Notes: a model not told the origin generated them from the sequence alone. A stretch of 64,000 nt of DNA from Bacteroidia bacterium (GCA_030158725.1 JAOASJ010000126.1:36513-100512), one strand, 5' to 3'. Shown: positions 1 through 10,175, counted from the stretch's first letter. Program-made: numbers and translations.

Positions 1-252
1 GAATTACCTGACATAATTTTACTAGATATCAGTATGCCAATTATGGATGGTTGGCACTTCCTAGAGGAATACGCTAAGTTAATGCCTAAAATGTCTAAGA
101 AGAATAATTTATATATGTTCTCATCATCAATTAGTCAAATCGACATAGAACGCGCTAAAAGTAATCCTTTGGTAAAAGACTATATTTTCAAACCATTGCA
201 AAAAGAAAGATTTTTAGCTATGGTTGAAGAACTTGGTGAAACCATGAACTAG
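1..252 (+). CDS. Response regulator receiver domain protein (5'-truncated by window edge)
   Basis: Open frame from base 1; translation ELPDIILLDISMPIMDGW...KPLQKERF has receiver-domain Asp and Lys motifs. Confidence 0.85.
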   Translation, partial: ELPDIILLDISMPIMDGWHFLEEYAKLMPKMSKKNNLYMFSSSISQIDIERAKSNPLVKDYIFKPLQKERFLAMVEELGETMN

Positions 253-1424
253 ATAAAAAACTCTTTTTTTGAATTGATTCGTTCAAATGCTTCACTCAAA
301 ATTGCCTCTGAGCTAGCATAACAGATTCTTAAATAGCCTTCTGATTTAGACTCAAACCAATTATTACCTCCAGGTACTAACGCTACATTGCTAATGTCTA
401 ATATATTTTTTACCAATTCTTCTGAATTGATTTCTTGTCTTATTTTAGGGAACATCAAATAGGTTGAATCACTTTCAACGGGGTGAAGAAATCCTGAGTT
501 TTTTACAAAATTCTGACTCAGTGTTTTCATTTTACCCAAGTGTTTTCTGAAACCATTTAACCAATCGTCGCACTCACTTAGCGCACTAATACCAGCCGCT
601 TGTGCTAAGGGTGACAATCCAAAGGCTGTAGATTGGTGTAAAGAGTTTTCAAGTACTTTTCGGTAAAAGGTATTATTGGGGCTAATAATATAGCCGATAC
701 GCAGTCCCGCTAATCCAAAGTTTTTAGATAAACCCGAAATTACAACCGTCTTTTCGTAAGGAATACTTGAAGAATTTAAAACACTAATGACCTTTTTGTC
801 GTAGTAAATATCTGCCCATATTTCATCTGCTATCAACCATAAATCATGCTTTTTTGCAAACGATTTTAGCTTGTTTATTTGTTCTAAAGTATAACTTTTG
901 CCTAGAGGATTATTTGGATTACAAAGCATGATTGCTTTGGTTTTGGAATTGATTTTTTGCTCCAGTTCAATAAAATCGTATTCTGCAGTATCCATATTTA
1001 CTTCACAAGGAATCGCGCTTCCTTTTGCATACTCTATAGATTTTCTAAAAAGAAAGTCTACCGGATTGGGGATAATTGCTTGCTCGCCTTCTTTCAATAT
1101 GGTTTTCATAACCACAAACAAAGCATAAGCAGCGCTGTTAACAGGTAAAATAAACTCTGGGTTACAATCTGCTAAATGCTGTCTTTTATACCAATTTGAG
1201 ATGGCTTGTTTAAATTCATACAAACCTTCTGCTGGTCCGTAAGAAAAGTAGCCATCTTCTATATATTTTTTAATGCTTTCTTTGATAGGAGGGGCAACAG
1301 GGAAATCGGGGTCAGCTGCAGTTAAAGGTATTATACCCTTGGGGTGTACAGCCCAACGGTAATTAAATGCTTTTTTTTCTAAAGCATCAATGTTTACATT
1401 TTCATTTGAGAAAAATCTATCCAT
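249..1424 (-). CDS. PLP-dependent aminotransferase, MalY/PatB-like (cystathionine beta-lyase-like)
   Basis: 391 aa; fold-type I motifs (CNPNNPLGKSYT, ADEIWADIYY, SGLSKNFGLAGLRIGY). Confidence 0.85.
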   Translation of the reverse strand: MDRFFSNENVNIDALEKKAFNYRWAVHPKGIIPLTAADPDFPVAPPIKESIKKYIEDGYFSYGPAEGLYEFKQAISNWYKRQHLADCNPEFILPVNSAAYALFVVMKTILKEGEQAIIPNPVDFLFRKSIEYAKGSAIPCEVNMDTAEYDFIELEQKINSKTKAIMLCNPNNPLGKSYTLEQINKLKSFAKKHDLWLIADEIWADIYYDKKVISVLNSSSIPYEKTVVISGLSKNFGLAGLRIGYIISPNNTFYRKVLENSLHQSTAFGLSPLAQAAGISALSECDDWLNGFRKHLGKMKTLSQNFVKNSGFLHPVESDSTYLMFPKIRQEINSEELVKNILDISNVALVPGGNNWFESKSEGYLRICYASSEAILSEAFERINSKKEFFI

Positions 1425-1425
1425 T

Positions 1426-3393
1426 TTAATGTAATGATATTGGAATTTTTAATTGTTCAACATTGGTGAGATTTAAAAAATCTTTAACCAAGTCATCACC
1501 TTCGTTAATATAAAATTGAATCTGTTCTTTTCTATCTTGATAATATTGGTCAAATACGTCCTCTAAACTTTGGTTTTCGCCTTGTTTTGACAAATTGGAT
1601 AGCAAACAAGAGACATCTTCGAGTGCTGAGTTTGCTCCCTGACTGGTAAATGCAATTAATGGGTGTGCGGCATCTCCCGCTAAAACCAAATTGCTTGAAT
1701 GGAATGAAGGCAATAAATCCATTCGTTTGGCCACCCAAAGAACAGACTTTGCTGGATCGCTATATTTCACCACATTTTGAAATTCTATTGGATAGTTTTT
1801 AACTGTGTCTAATGCATAATTTTTAATGCTTTCAGGGTCTCTGTCATTTAATGGATGTGTGGAATTGTTAAATTGAATAAACCATATATAATCGCCACCA
1901 CCAAGAGGAATTAAGCCCATGTTTTTGCCATTTTCTTTGTCAATTATTTTTAGAAATTCATCGCTAGGAATATTTAATTCATGCTGGTTTAATATTCCTA
2001 CAATTTCCCTTTCATTGATTTCTTCCAATATTAGATTTGGGAAAATTTGTGACCTGATTTTTGAGTGAATACCATCACAAGCAAAGTAAATATCATTTTG
2101 AATCGTTTGCCCATTTTGCATACTCAAGCTTTCAATTTTGTTTTCTGAATTGTAGTTGATATTTGCTACCTGATTTTCCATTAAGAGATGGTCATCGCCA
2201 ACTTCATCTTGTAAAATTTTCAGGAAATTTTCACGGCTAATTGCAGTGCATTCTTCAAGGATTTGGGTAAATAAAAGTTGTCCTTTGGGGTTAATGGCTT
2301 TAAAGAAATTAAGCGTATTGCTGTTTTTTAACAGAATATTCTTTAAACCCAATAGGCGCATTGCTTCCATGCCATTTTCAAGAAGCAAGAAGCCTAAGCC
2401 ACCCGATTTAAATACATCATTTTTTTCGTAAATTTTAAAATCAATTTTATACCTTTTTAAATGCAGAGCTAGAAAGTAACCACAAACACCGCCACCAATT
2501 ATGGCCGCGTTTTTAAACTTCAATCCATTCTTATTTATTTTATAAGGAGAGTTGTTTATACTCCAATAGTTTATTTCGGTATTCTCTTCTTTAATTACTT
2601 CTCCTTTGTCAAAGGACTCTTGAAGGTCTGCATTTACTTTGTCAATACCTTCTTCGTTAATTGAATTTAGCTCTGATGTTGTCATTCCGTAAAAATTTTC
2701 TAAAATTTTAATCGCACTTGTTTTTGCCGTCTTCTTTGTTATTTCTCCATTCGATAATTCGAACATGATGTCTTCCCAATCTTTATATATTTCTTCTCCT
2801 CTGGTATTGTTGTTAATGTGTTTTACGTATTTTTTGTATTGGAAACTTTCATTGTAGAATACCATGCTTGGGTATGAGGTGATTTTCCAAATATCTCTTT
2901 CAATTAGATCGCGTTTAAAATCGTGTTCTGCAATTCCACTTTTGAAATCGGTAACAAACTGCGCTAAGTCTAATTTGCATTGTATTGCTGCACTTATTAC
3001 ATGGTGTTCTTTGCTAATGTCTTTGTGTTGAAGAAAAACCATTTCTCTAAGTGTGTGCAAAAAATGTAGGGCTTTCTTATTGCCTTGTTTTTTCGCTGCA
3101 TAGTAGGCAATACAAGCAGGGAAGGAAGACTGAATAGGGTAGTCTGTCCAAATTTTCCCATCCATTATAACACCATATTTTCGACCGAGACTGGTCCACA
3201 TCTCTGAAAGATATAAATCTTTAGGCATGGTCGTATTAGAAGGTTGGTAATATTCCCATGATTCTAAAAGCCCACCCATTCTTACCTCTATATCAATGTC
3301 ATCGCCGTATTCAATGAGTAATTTATTTAAAAATGGTTCCGCTAGCCAGCAACTAGAACAGATGGGGTCGGTATAATAAACCAGTTTAACCAT
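1426..3393 (-). CDS. Fusion: N-terminal DsbA/thioredoxin-like domain (CSSC) + C-terminal FAD-dependent monooxygenase
   Basis: 655 aa; N-term YYTDPICSSCWLAEPFLNKL; C-term IIGGGVCGYFLALHL (Rossmann) and LVLAGDAAHPLIAFTSQGANSALED (FAD hydroxylase motif). Confidence 0.85.
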   Translation of the reverse strand: MVKLVYYTDPICSSCWLAEPFLNKLLIEYGDDIDIEVRMGGLLESWEYYQPSNTTMPKDLYLSEMWTSLGRKYGVIMDGKIWTDYPIQSSFPACIAYYAAKKQGNKKALHFLHTLREMVFLQHKDISKEHHVISAAIQCKLDLAQFVTDFKSGIAEHDFKRDLIERDIWKITSYPSMVFYNESFQYKKYVKHINNNTRGEEIYKDWEDIMFELSNGEITKKTAKTSAIKILENFYGMTTSELNSINEEGIDKVNADLQESFDKGEVIKEENTEINYWSINNSPYKINKNGLKFKNAAIIGGGVCGYFLALHLKRYKIDFKIYEKNDVFKSGGLGFLLLENGMEAMRLLGLKNILLKNSNTLNFFKAINPKGQLLFTQILEECTAISRENFLKILQDEVGDDHLLMENQVANINYNSENKIESLSMQNGQTIQNDIYFACDGIHSKIRSQIFPNLILEEINEREIVGILNQHELNIPSDEFLKIIDKENGKNMGLIPLGGGDYIWFIQFNNSTHPLNDRDPESIKNYALDTVKNYPIEFQNVVKYSDPAKSVLWVAKRMDLLPSFHSSNLVLAGDAAHPLIAFTSQGANSALEDVSCLLSNLSKQGENQSLEDVFDQYYQDRKEQIQFYINEGDDLVKDFLNLTNVEQLKIPISLH

Positions 3394-3718
3394 TTTTAAT
3401 ATTTTTAATCATTTCTAAGGTTGTTGAAACAAGTAATTTTAATCTCCTCAGTACTAAATTAGTCTAAATACTCTACGCTTTCAAAATATTAAAATTGTTT
3501 TTTGTTTAAAATTAAAACATTGATTATCATAATCTTAAAAATAAAACAAATTCAACAAAGAAGAAAAGTACTAATACTTGAACTTAATAAAAAGGGCATA
3601 AAAAGTCGAGTATTAGCCGAAAACTCAGTTTTTGAACTATTTAAATTGCTTTTTTGAGGCCTTAATTAACTCTAGAATTTAGCCCAAAAATAGCCTCAGA
3701 AATCCGCCAATTTTTACG

Positions 3719-3726
3719 TATTTTTG
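3719..3726 (+). promoter_or_regulatory. Bacteroidota -7 promoter box TATTTTTG (TAnnTTTG)
   Basis: Matches TAnnTTTG; 10 nt before ATG at 3737. Confidence 0.5.
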
Positions 3727-3736
3727 CACGTTTTAC

Positions 3737-5638
3737 ATGTTAACTTTAAATGAATTATCGTTCGACTTTGGTGGTCGTTATTTATACAGTGATGTCAATT
3801 GGCAAATAAAGCCAGGTGAGAGAATTGGATTGGTGGGTCAAAATGGTACTGGGAAGTCAACCCTTTTGCGCATTATTACAGGAGAGTACAAGCCAACAGA
3901 AGGTGTGCTTTCCAAATCAAAAGATTGTACCATAGGATTTTTAAATCAAGATCTATTGAGCTATGAAAGTACTGAAAGTATTTACCATGTGGCTCTGCAG
4001 GCATTTGATAAAGCTTTAAAGCTTCAAACTGAAATTGACCAAATTCTCGAAAGAATGGAAACAGACCATTCCGATGAAATACTCAACCAACTTGGAGATA
4101 AACAAGAGCAATTTGAAGCACTTGACGGTTATAATATCCAATTTAAAACCGAAGAGATTTTAGAAGGTTTAGGTTTTAAAACAGCCGATTTGGAACGTCC
4201 TCTTAACGAATTCAGTGGAGGATGGAGAATGCGTGTGATGTTGGCCAAACTCTTGTTGCAAAACCCGCGTCTACTTTTACTGGATGAGCCTACCAACCAC
4301 TTGGACTTACCTTCAATTGAATGGATAGAAGAATATTTACAATCATACCAAGGAACGGTAATCATCGTATCGCATGACCGTTATTTCTTGGATAGAATGG
4401 TAACCAAAATTGTTGAAGTTGCTAATAGGAAAGTATACCAATGGGCAGGGAATTATTCTAAATTTTTAGAACTAAAAGTTGAACGTGACGATCTGCAACA
4501 AAGGGCTTTCGACAACCAACAGTCTTTTATCAAACAACAAGAGCGTTTAATTGACCGTTTCAAAGCCAAGGCTAGTAAAGCGACTATGGCCCAAAGTAGG
4601 ATGAAGATGTTGGACAAAATTGAACGCATTGAAGAAGTACAGAACGATGAATCTGTAATGAATCTTAAGTTTAAAGTTAGACAACAACCAGGTAAAGTAA
4701 TTGTTGCCATTAAAAATTTGTCAAAGCAATACGGCGACCAAGTTATCTTCGATCATACGAATGCTGAGATATTAAGAGGTGATAAAATTGCCTTGATTGG
4801 AGCCAATGGTAAAGGTAAATCAACCTTGTTGAGAATAGTCGATCAAAGTGAATCTTTTGAGGGAACTGTTGAAAATGGGTACAATGTAGAAAAGACATTC
4901 TATGCCCAGCACCAATTAGAATCATTGAATGTAAACAATGAAATTCTAGAAGAAATGGTTCAAATGGGTTCGGTTAAAACCGAAAATGAATTGAGAACCA
5001 TACTAGGTTGTTTCTTGTTTACGGGCGACGATTCATTTAAGAAAATTAAAGTACTTAGTGGTGGTGAAAAAGCCAGAGTTGCTCTAGCAAAAGCTTTGGT
5101 TAACGAAGCAAATTTCATGTTGCTGGATGAGCCTACCAACCACTTGGATATTCAAAGTATGAATATCTTGATACAAGCTTTACAACAATTTGAAGGTACT
5201 TTCATTACCGTTTCCCACGACCGTTATTTTATTTCAAACATAGCCAATAAGATTTGGTGGATAGAAGAGGATCAAATCAAAGAATATTTAGGTACTTACG
5301 ATGAATGGAAGTATTTCATGCAACAACGTGAGAAGAACGGATTGGCGCCTAAACCAAAGCAAGAAAAGTCTAGCAATAAATCTGCACCAGTCCAAGAAAT
5401 CAATACCCCTGATGCCAATAGCAAATTGAAAAAACAATTGCAAAAGCAAGCGGATGAAATTGAACAAGCTTTGGAAAAATTGAAGATTCAAAAACTTGAT
5501 GTGGAAAAACAAATTTCAGAAATGAACGATCAATCCAAAATTGGTACACTTTCTGAACAATACAAAGTGTTAGAAGATTCAATTGTTAGTAAAAATAAAG
5601 AGTTCGAAACAATATTCGAACAATTACTGAGTTTATAA
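3737..5638 (+). CDS. ABC-F family ATP-binding protein (Uup/EttA-like, two ABC domains)
   Basis: 633 aa; two Walker A (GQNGTGKST, GANGKGKST), two LLLDEPTNHLD / MLLDEPTNHLD, C-terminal coiled coil. Confidence 0.93.
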   Translation: MLTLNELSFDFGGRYLYSDVNWQIKPGERIGLVGQNGTGKSTLLRIITGEYKPTEGVLSKSKDCTIGFLNQDLLSYESTESIYHVALQAFDKALKLQTEIDQILERMETDHSDEILNQLGDKQEQFEALDGYNIQFKTEEILEGLGFKTADLERPLNEFSGGWRMRVMLAKLLLQNPRLLLLDEPTNHLDLPSIEWIEEYLQSYQGTVIIVSHDRYFLDRMVTKIVEVANRKVYQWAGNYSKFLELKVERDDLQQRAFDNQQSFIKQQERLIDRFKAKASKATMAQSRMKMLDKIERIEEVQNDESVMNLKFKVRQQPGKVIVAIKNLSKQYGDQVIFDHTNAEILRGDKIALIGANGKGKSTLLRIVDQSESFEGTVENGYNVEKTFYAQHQLESLNVNNEILEEMVQMGSVKTENELRTILGCFLFTGDDSFKKIKVLSGGEKARVALAKALVNEANFMLLDEPTNHLDIQSMNILIQALQQFEGTFITVSHDRYFISNIANKIWWIEEDQIKEYLGTYDEWKYFMQQREKNGLAPKPKQEKSSNKSAPVQEINTPDANSKLKKQLQKQADEIEQALEKLKIQKLDVEKQISEMNDQSKIGTLSEQYKVLEDSIVSKNKEFETIFEQLLSL

Positions 5639-5648
5639 ACCCGATTAA

Positions 5649-6944
5649 ATGAAGAACTATTCAACTTCAATATTTGTAAAACAAGGCCGCCTCGCTGCCT
5701 TGTTTGTTTTTTTATTTCCCATGCTTGCTCATGCAGCTTACCTTCCAATCGCATATACAAATTCTGCGTATGAGAGTAATATCAAAACAGCAATCATGAC
5801 ACAGTCAGGAAGCTACGAACGTTTCCCTGCCATCGATTTAAATAGCAACCAACAGTTGAATCTTCAATTTGATGATATGATGCCAGAAAGCGACAATTAT
5901 CAATTTACCTTTATACATTGCAGCTCTGATTGGAAACCTTCCAGTTTAAAACCCAACGAATATTTAACAGGTGCAATGTTTGAAAACATCACCAATTATA
6001 CTTTTTCAACCACCACCTTTCAAGTTTATACCCACTACAACGTAAATTTCCCTTCTGCAGAAATGAAGCCGAAGCTATCAGGAAATTACATCTTGAAAAT
6101 CTTTCGCAACTTTGATGAGAATGATTTGATTCTAACCCATCGCTTCATGGTGGTTGATGATAAATTTGTTTTAACCCCAAGTGTAAAAATAGCTACCAAC
6201 CCTAGTGTTCGATTTACTTCACAAGAATTGGACTTTAGTGTAAACATGGGCGACAATGTGGTGCCGAATCCAATGACTGATGTTAAAGCCACTTTGATGC
6301 AGAACTTGAGATGGGACAACGCAATCTTTGACCTTAAACCACGCTTTATTAATGGAAAGATCTTAGACTACAACTACGAAAGTGGTAATGTTTTCCTAGG
6401 TGGAAATGAATTTAGATATTTTGATATTAGAAACTTAAGGTTCTTAAGTTTTAACGTTAGAAGAAAATACGATGAGAACAACATCAAAAATGCGGTGCTA
6501 TACAGCGATGCAAGTAAGATGTCTGCGCCGTATTTGCAAACCATAGATTTTAACGGTAAGATAGTTGTCGATAATAGAGACGGTGCCGTAAAGGGTGAAA
6601 TTGGAGCCGACTATGCTGCAGTGCATTTTACTTTTGTTAGCGATAAATTAAGTAAGGATGTATACATTTTCGGAGAGTTGACCGATTGGCAACTTAAAGA
6701 AGAATTTAAAATGGAATGGAATGAAAAGGCCATGCAATATGAAAAAGTAGTTATGCTTAAACAAGCGTATTACAACTATTATTATGCAACACCTGACGAT
6801 AAAGGACAAGCCGATTTGAAGTATACTGAAAACAATTTCAGCAATACAGAGAACGATTACTATATCATGGTTTACAATAAAAATCCTTTTATGCAATACG
6901 ATGAATTACTTGCAACCATTCATTGTAATACCATGTCAAAATAA
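5649..6944 (+). CDS. DUF5103 / type IX secretion system plug protein
   Basis: 431 aa; signal peptide, DUF5103-like sequence (FTFIHCSSDWKPSSLKPNEYLTG). Confidence 0.8.
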   Translation: MKNYSTSIFVKQGRLAALFVFLFPMLAHAAYLPIAYTNSAYESNIKTAIMTQSGSYERFPAIDLNSNQQLNLQFDDMMPESDNYQFTFIHCSSDWKPSSLKPNEYLTGAMFENITNYTFSTTTFQVYTHYNVNFPSAEMKPKLSGNYILKIFRNFDENDLILTHRFMVVDDKFVLTPSVKIATNPSVRFTSQELDFSVNMGDNVVPNPMTDVKATLMQNLRWDNAIFDLKPRFINGKILDYNYESGNVFLGGNEFRYFDIRNLRFLSFNVRRKYDENNIKNAVLYSDASKMSAPYLQTIDFNGKIVVDNRDGAVKGEIGADYAAVHFTFVSDKLSKDVYIFGELTDWQLKEEFKMEWNEKAMQYEKVVMLKQAYYNYYYATPDDKGQADLKYTENNFSNTENDYYIMVYNKNPFMQYDELLATIHCNTMSK

Positions 6945-6956
6945 AAACAAACTATA

Positions 6957-8513
6957 ATGAGCGATAAAATTAAGATTCTATGGGCCGACGATGAAATCGA
7001 TTTGCTTAAACCACATATACTTTTTCTAGAACAAAAAGGCTACGAATTAATAACGGTTAACAATGGCAATGCGGCGGTTGCAAAAGCAATAAGCGAAAAA
7101 CCAGACTTGGTGTTCTTGGATGAAAATATGCCAGGTATTAGTGGACTTGAAACACTGCGTCAAATTAAAGCTATTCAAGCCGATGTGAAAGTGGTTATGA
7201 TAACCAAAAGCGAAGAGGAGTACATTATGGATGATGCCATAGGTTCTCAAATTGCCGATTATCTAATTAAACCAGTAAACCCGAATCAAATTCTACACTC
7301 CATTAAGAAACTAATGGACAAGAGTAGATTGGTAACTGAAAAAACCAATCAAAACTATCAAATAGATTTTCGAAACATCAGCAATATGCTTATGGATTCT
7401 CAGAGTTTGGACGATTGGAAAGATTTGTACAACAAACTAATTTATTGGGAACTTGAGCTTGGTAAAAGCACTGATAAAAGCATGAATGAAGTGTATGAAA
7501 ATCAGAAAAAGGAAGCCAACCACAATTTTGGAAAGTTTATCGTTAAAAACTATTTTAATTATTTACAACCAACCGGTGACAATGGTCCTGTAATGAGTCA
7601 TAATTTGTTTAGACGTAAAGTAAAGCAGCATATTGATGAAAAGGTTCCAGTATTCTTCATTTTGATAGACAATCTCCGTTTGGATCAATGGAAAACCATT
7701 GCACCAATATTGAAAGAGAAATTTAAAATAGACGAGGAAGATCAATATTTAACCATATTACCAACGACTACCCAATACTGCAGAAATGCAATTTTTAGCG
7801 GTTTGCTTCCTAGTGAAATAGAAAAAAGGTTCCCTGATAAATGGAGCAACGACGAAGACGAAGGGGGTAAAAATAATTTTGAAGAAGACTTCTTTAAAGA
7901 CATGCTTCAACGTTTGCAGATCAAAGGTAAAAACAGTTATACCAAGGTTACAAATCTAGATGGCGGAAAGGCTATGGTCGATAAAATTTCTAATTTGTTT
8001 CAGAACGCTATCAATGTTATTGTCTACAATTTTGTTGATGCATTTTCACATGCTAGGACTGATGTTAGTATTATCAGAGAGTTGGCTGAAGATGAAGCTG
8101 CTTATCGTTCAGTAACCGAAAGCTGGTTTAAACACTCGCCACTATGGGAAGCCTTGCAAATGATTTCTGAAAAGAAATGTAAGGTTATTATTACCACCGA
8201 CCATGGTTCTGTAAGGGTTAATAAACCGGTTAAGATTATTGGTGACAAAAACACAAATTCAAATTTGCGTTACAAACAAGGTAAAAACTTAAGCTATGAT
8301 GCCAAAGATGTTTTTGAAATCAAAAAACCAGAAATGGCCTTTTTGCCCAAAGTCAACGTGAGTCAGTCGTTCGTTGTTTGTAAAGAAGACGATTTTTTTG
8401 CTTACCCAAACAACTACAATTATTATGTAAAATACTACAGCAATACCTTCCAACACGGGGGGATTTCATTAGAAGAAATGATGGTTCCCTACATCGTAAT
8501 GGAGTCAAGATAA
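6957..8513 (+). CDS. porX: PorX-like regulator: receiver domain + PglZ domain
   Basis: 518 aa; N-term receiver (ADDEIDLLKPH, FLDENMPGISG), C-term PglZ-like (LIDNLRLDQWKTI, TTDHGSVRVNKP). Confidence 0.88.
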   Translation: MSDKIKILWADDEIDLLKPHILFLEQKGYELITVNNGNAAVAKAISEKPDLVFLDENMPGISGLETLRQIKAIQADVKVVMITKSEEEYIMDDAIGSQIADYLIKPVNPNQILHSIKKLMDKSRLVTEKTNQNYQIDFRNISNMLMDSQSLDDWKDLYNKLIYWELELGKSTDKSMNEVYENQKKEANHNFGKFIVKNYFNYLQPTGDNGPVMSHNLFRRKVKQHIDEKVPVFFILIDNLRLDQWKTIAPILKEKFKIDEEDQYLTILPTTTQYCRNAIFSGLLPSEIEKRFPDKWSNDEDEGGKNNFEEDFFKDMLQRLQIKGKNSYTKVTNLDGGKAMVDKISNLFQNAINVIVYNFVDAFSHARTDVSIIRELAEDEAAYRSVTESWFKHSPLWEALQMISEKKCKVIITTDHGSVRVNKPVKIIGDKNTNSNLRYKQGKNLSYDAKDVFEIKKPEMAFLPKVNVSQSFVVCKEDDFFAYPNNYNYYVKYYSNTFQHGGISLEEMMVPYIVMESR

Positions 8514-8554
8514 TTGCGAACTAAAAGTATTTTTAATAATAAATTAAAAATGTT

Positions 8555-8584
8555 TTGATTTATTAACTCAGAATTGTATATTTG
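8555..8584 (+). promoter_or_regulatory. Promoter TTG-N19-TATATTTG upstream of the 49-aa ORF
   Basis: TTG at 8555-8557, TATATTTG at 8577-8584, 19-bp spacer; matches the Bacteroidota sigma-A consensus. Confidence 0.75.
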
Positions 8585-8604
8585 CACCCTTAAAAATTAA
8601 TATC

Positions 8605-8754
8605 ATGGCTGTTACCAGACTTAAACGTAAAGATAGAAGAAATAAAGAGTTTACTCGTATTAGAAAAACAAATCTTAAGAATGTAAACAAACTGGTATAC
8701 ATCCAGTCACCTTATAAAGGTACTTCAGGTATTGTTCTAGAAGACCAAGCATAA
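8605..8754 (+). CDS. Short basic conserved-type protein (49 aa), absent from supplied ORF track
   Basis: ATG...TAA: MAVTRLKRKDRRNKEFTRIRKTNLKNVNKLVYIQSPYKGTSGIVLEDQA; preceded by consensus promoter and followed by a hairpin terminator. Confidence 0.82.
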   Translation: MAVTRLKRKDRRNKEFTRIRKTNLKNVNKLVYIQSPYKGTSGIVLEDQA

Positions 8755-8780
8755 TAAGCATTATCGCTTTTACAATATTT

Positions 8781-8811
8781 AAAAACCTTGTCCTTGGGCA
8801 AGGTTTTTTTT
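8781..8811 (+). terminator. Rho-independent terminator
   Basis: AAACCTTG-TCCTTGGG-CAAGGTTTTTTTT hairpin with T tract. Confidence 0.8.
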
Positions 8812-8877
8812 ATTTATTGGGTATCCAAAATATCAAGTTAAATTTTATATTTGCAGAAATAACCCTATCCTTTAAAC

Positions 8878-10113
8878 ATGAACAAAATCAAAGTAGCGAA
8901 TCCTGTAGTGGAGCTAGACGGCGACGAAATGACCAGAATAATCTGGAAATTTATTAAAGACAAATTAATCCTTCCGTATTTAGACTTAGATATTAAGTAT
9001 TACGATTTGGGTGTTGAATACCGCGACCAAACCAATGACCAAGTTACCATCGATGCAGCTGAGGCCATTAAAAAATATAATGTAGGTATCAAATGTGCTA
9101 CAATCACACCTGATGAAGCCCGTGTGGTTGAGTTTAACTTAAAGCAAATGTGGAAATCACCTAACGGAACCATTCGTAATATCTTAGATGGTACTGTTTT
9201 CCGTGAACCAATTGTTTGTAAAAATGTTCCTAGATTGGTGCCAAACTGGACTGCTCCAATTTGTATTGGACGTCACGCTTTTGGTGATCAATACCGTGCA
9301 ACCGATTTCGTTACCAAAGGAAAAGGTAAATTAACGGTTAAGTTCGAAGGTGAAGATGGAACTGTTCAAGAATTTGAAGTATATAATTTCAAAGGTGATG
9401 GCGTAGCAATGGCTATGTACAATACTGATGAGTCTATCAGAGGTTTTGCTCATTCTTGCTTCAATACGGCTTTACAAAAAGGCTGGCCTTTATATTTGTC
9501 AACTAAAAACACCATCTTGAAAAAATACGATGGCCGTTTTAAAGATATATTTGAAGAAATTTACAATGCTGACTACAAAGCAAGATATGAAGCTGCTGGT
9601 ATCGTATACGAGCACCGCTTAATTGATGATATGGTAGCATCTGCGTTGAAATGGAACGGTAACTTCGTTTGGGCTTGTAAAAACTATGATGGTGACGTTC
9701 AATCTGATACTGTTGCTCAAGGTTTTGGTTCACTAGGTTTGATGACTTCAGTATTGGTTACTCCAGATGGAAAAACCATGGAAGCTGAAGCAGCTCACGG
9801 AACTGTAACAAGACACTTCCGCGATCACCAAGCGGGTAAACCAACTTCTACAAATCCAATTGCTTCAATTTTTGCTTGGACTAGAGGTTTAGAGTTTAGA
9901 GGTAAACTTGACAACAACCAAGAATTAATCAATTTCTGCCATACATTAGAGAAAGTTTGTATCGATGTAGTAGAAAGTGGAAAAATGACTAAAGACTTAG
10001 CCGTTTGCATACATGGAAATAAAGTAAGCCATGGTGAGCACTACTTGTATACCGAAGAGTTCTTAGATGAGCTAGATAAAGGTTTAAAAGCAAGTTTAGG
10101 CCAAACTGCTTAA
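8878..10113 (+). CDS. icd: NADP-dependent isocitrate dehydrogenase
   Basis: 411 aa; [14 protein letters not shown]...[13 protein letters not shown]...[28 protein letters not shown]. Confidence 0.95.
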   Translation: MNKIKVANPVVELDGDEMTRIIWKFIKDKLILPYLDLDIKYYDLGVEYRDQTNDQVTIDAAEAIKKYNVGIKCATITPDEARVVEFNLKQMWKSPNGTIRNILDGTVFREPIVCKNVPRLVPNWTAPICIGRHAFGDQYRATDFVTKGKGKLTVKFEGEDGTVQEFEVYNFKGDGVAMAMYNTDESIRGFAHSCFNTALQKGWPLYLSTKNTILKKYDGRFKDIFEEIYNADYKARYEAAGIVYEHRLIDDMVASALKWNGNFVWACKNYDGDVQSDTVAQGFGSLGLMTSVLVTPDGKTMEAEAAHGTVTRHFRDHQAGKPTSTNPIASIFAWTRGLEFRGKLDNNQELINFCHTLEKVCIDVVESGKMTKDLAVCIHGNKVSHGEHYLYTEEFLDELDKGLKASLGQTA

Positions 10114-10125
10114 AATACTAATTGC

Positions 10126-10165
10126 ATAAAAAAGGCGCTTTTATTAAAAGCGCCTTTTTTTATGT
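10126..10165. terminator. Bidirectional terminator between convergent icd and purA
   Basis: AAAAAAGGCGCTTTT-ATTA-AAAGCGCCTTTTTTT. Confidence 0.85.
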
Positions 10166-10175
10166 TTAATTTTTT

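Noticed and set aside
3394-3736. Possible riboswitch or ncRNA in the 340-bp gap before the ABC-F gene
   Set aside because: AT-rich with no stable hairpin or recognised riboswitch core seen by eye.
7563-7745. Small antisense ORFs opposite porX (also 7047-7250)
   Set aside because: Short shadow ORFs without start context or conserved features.
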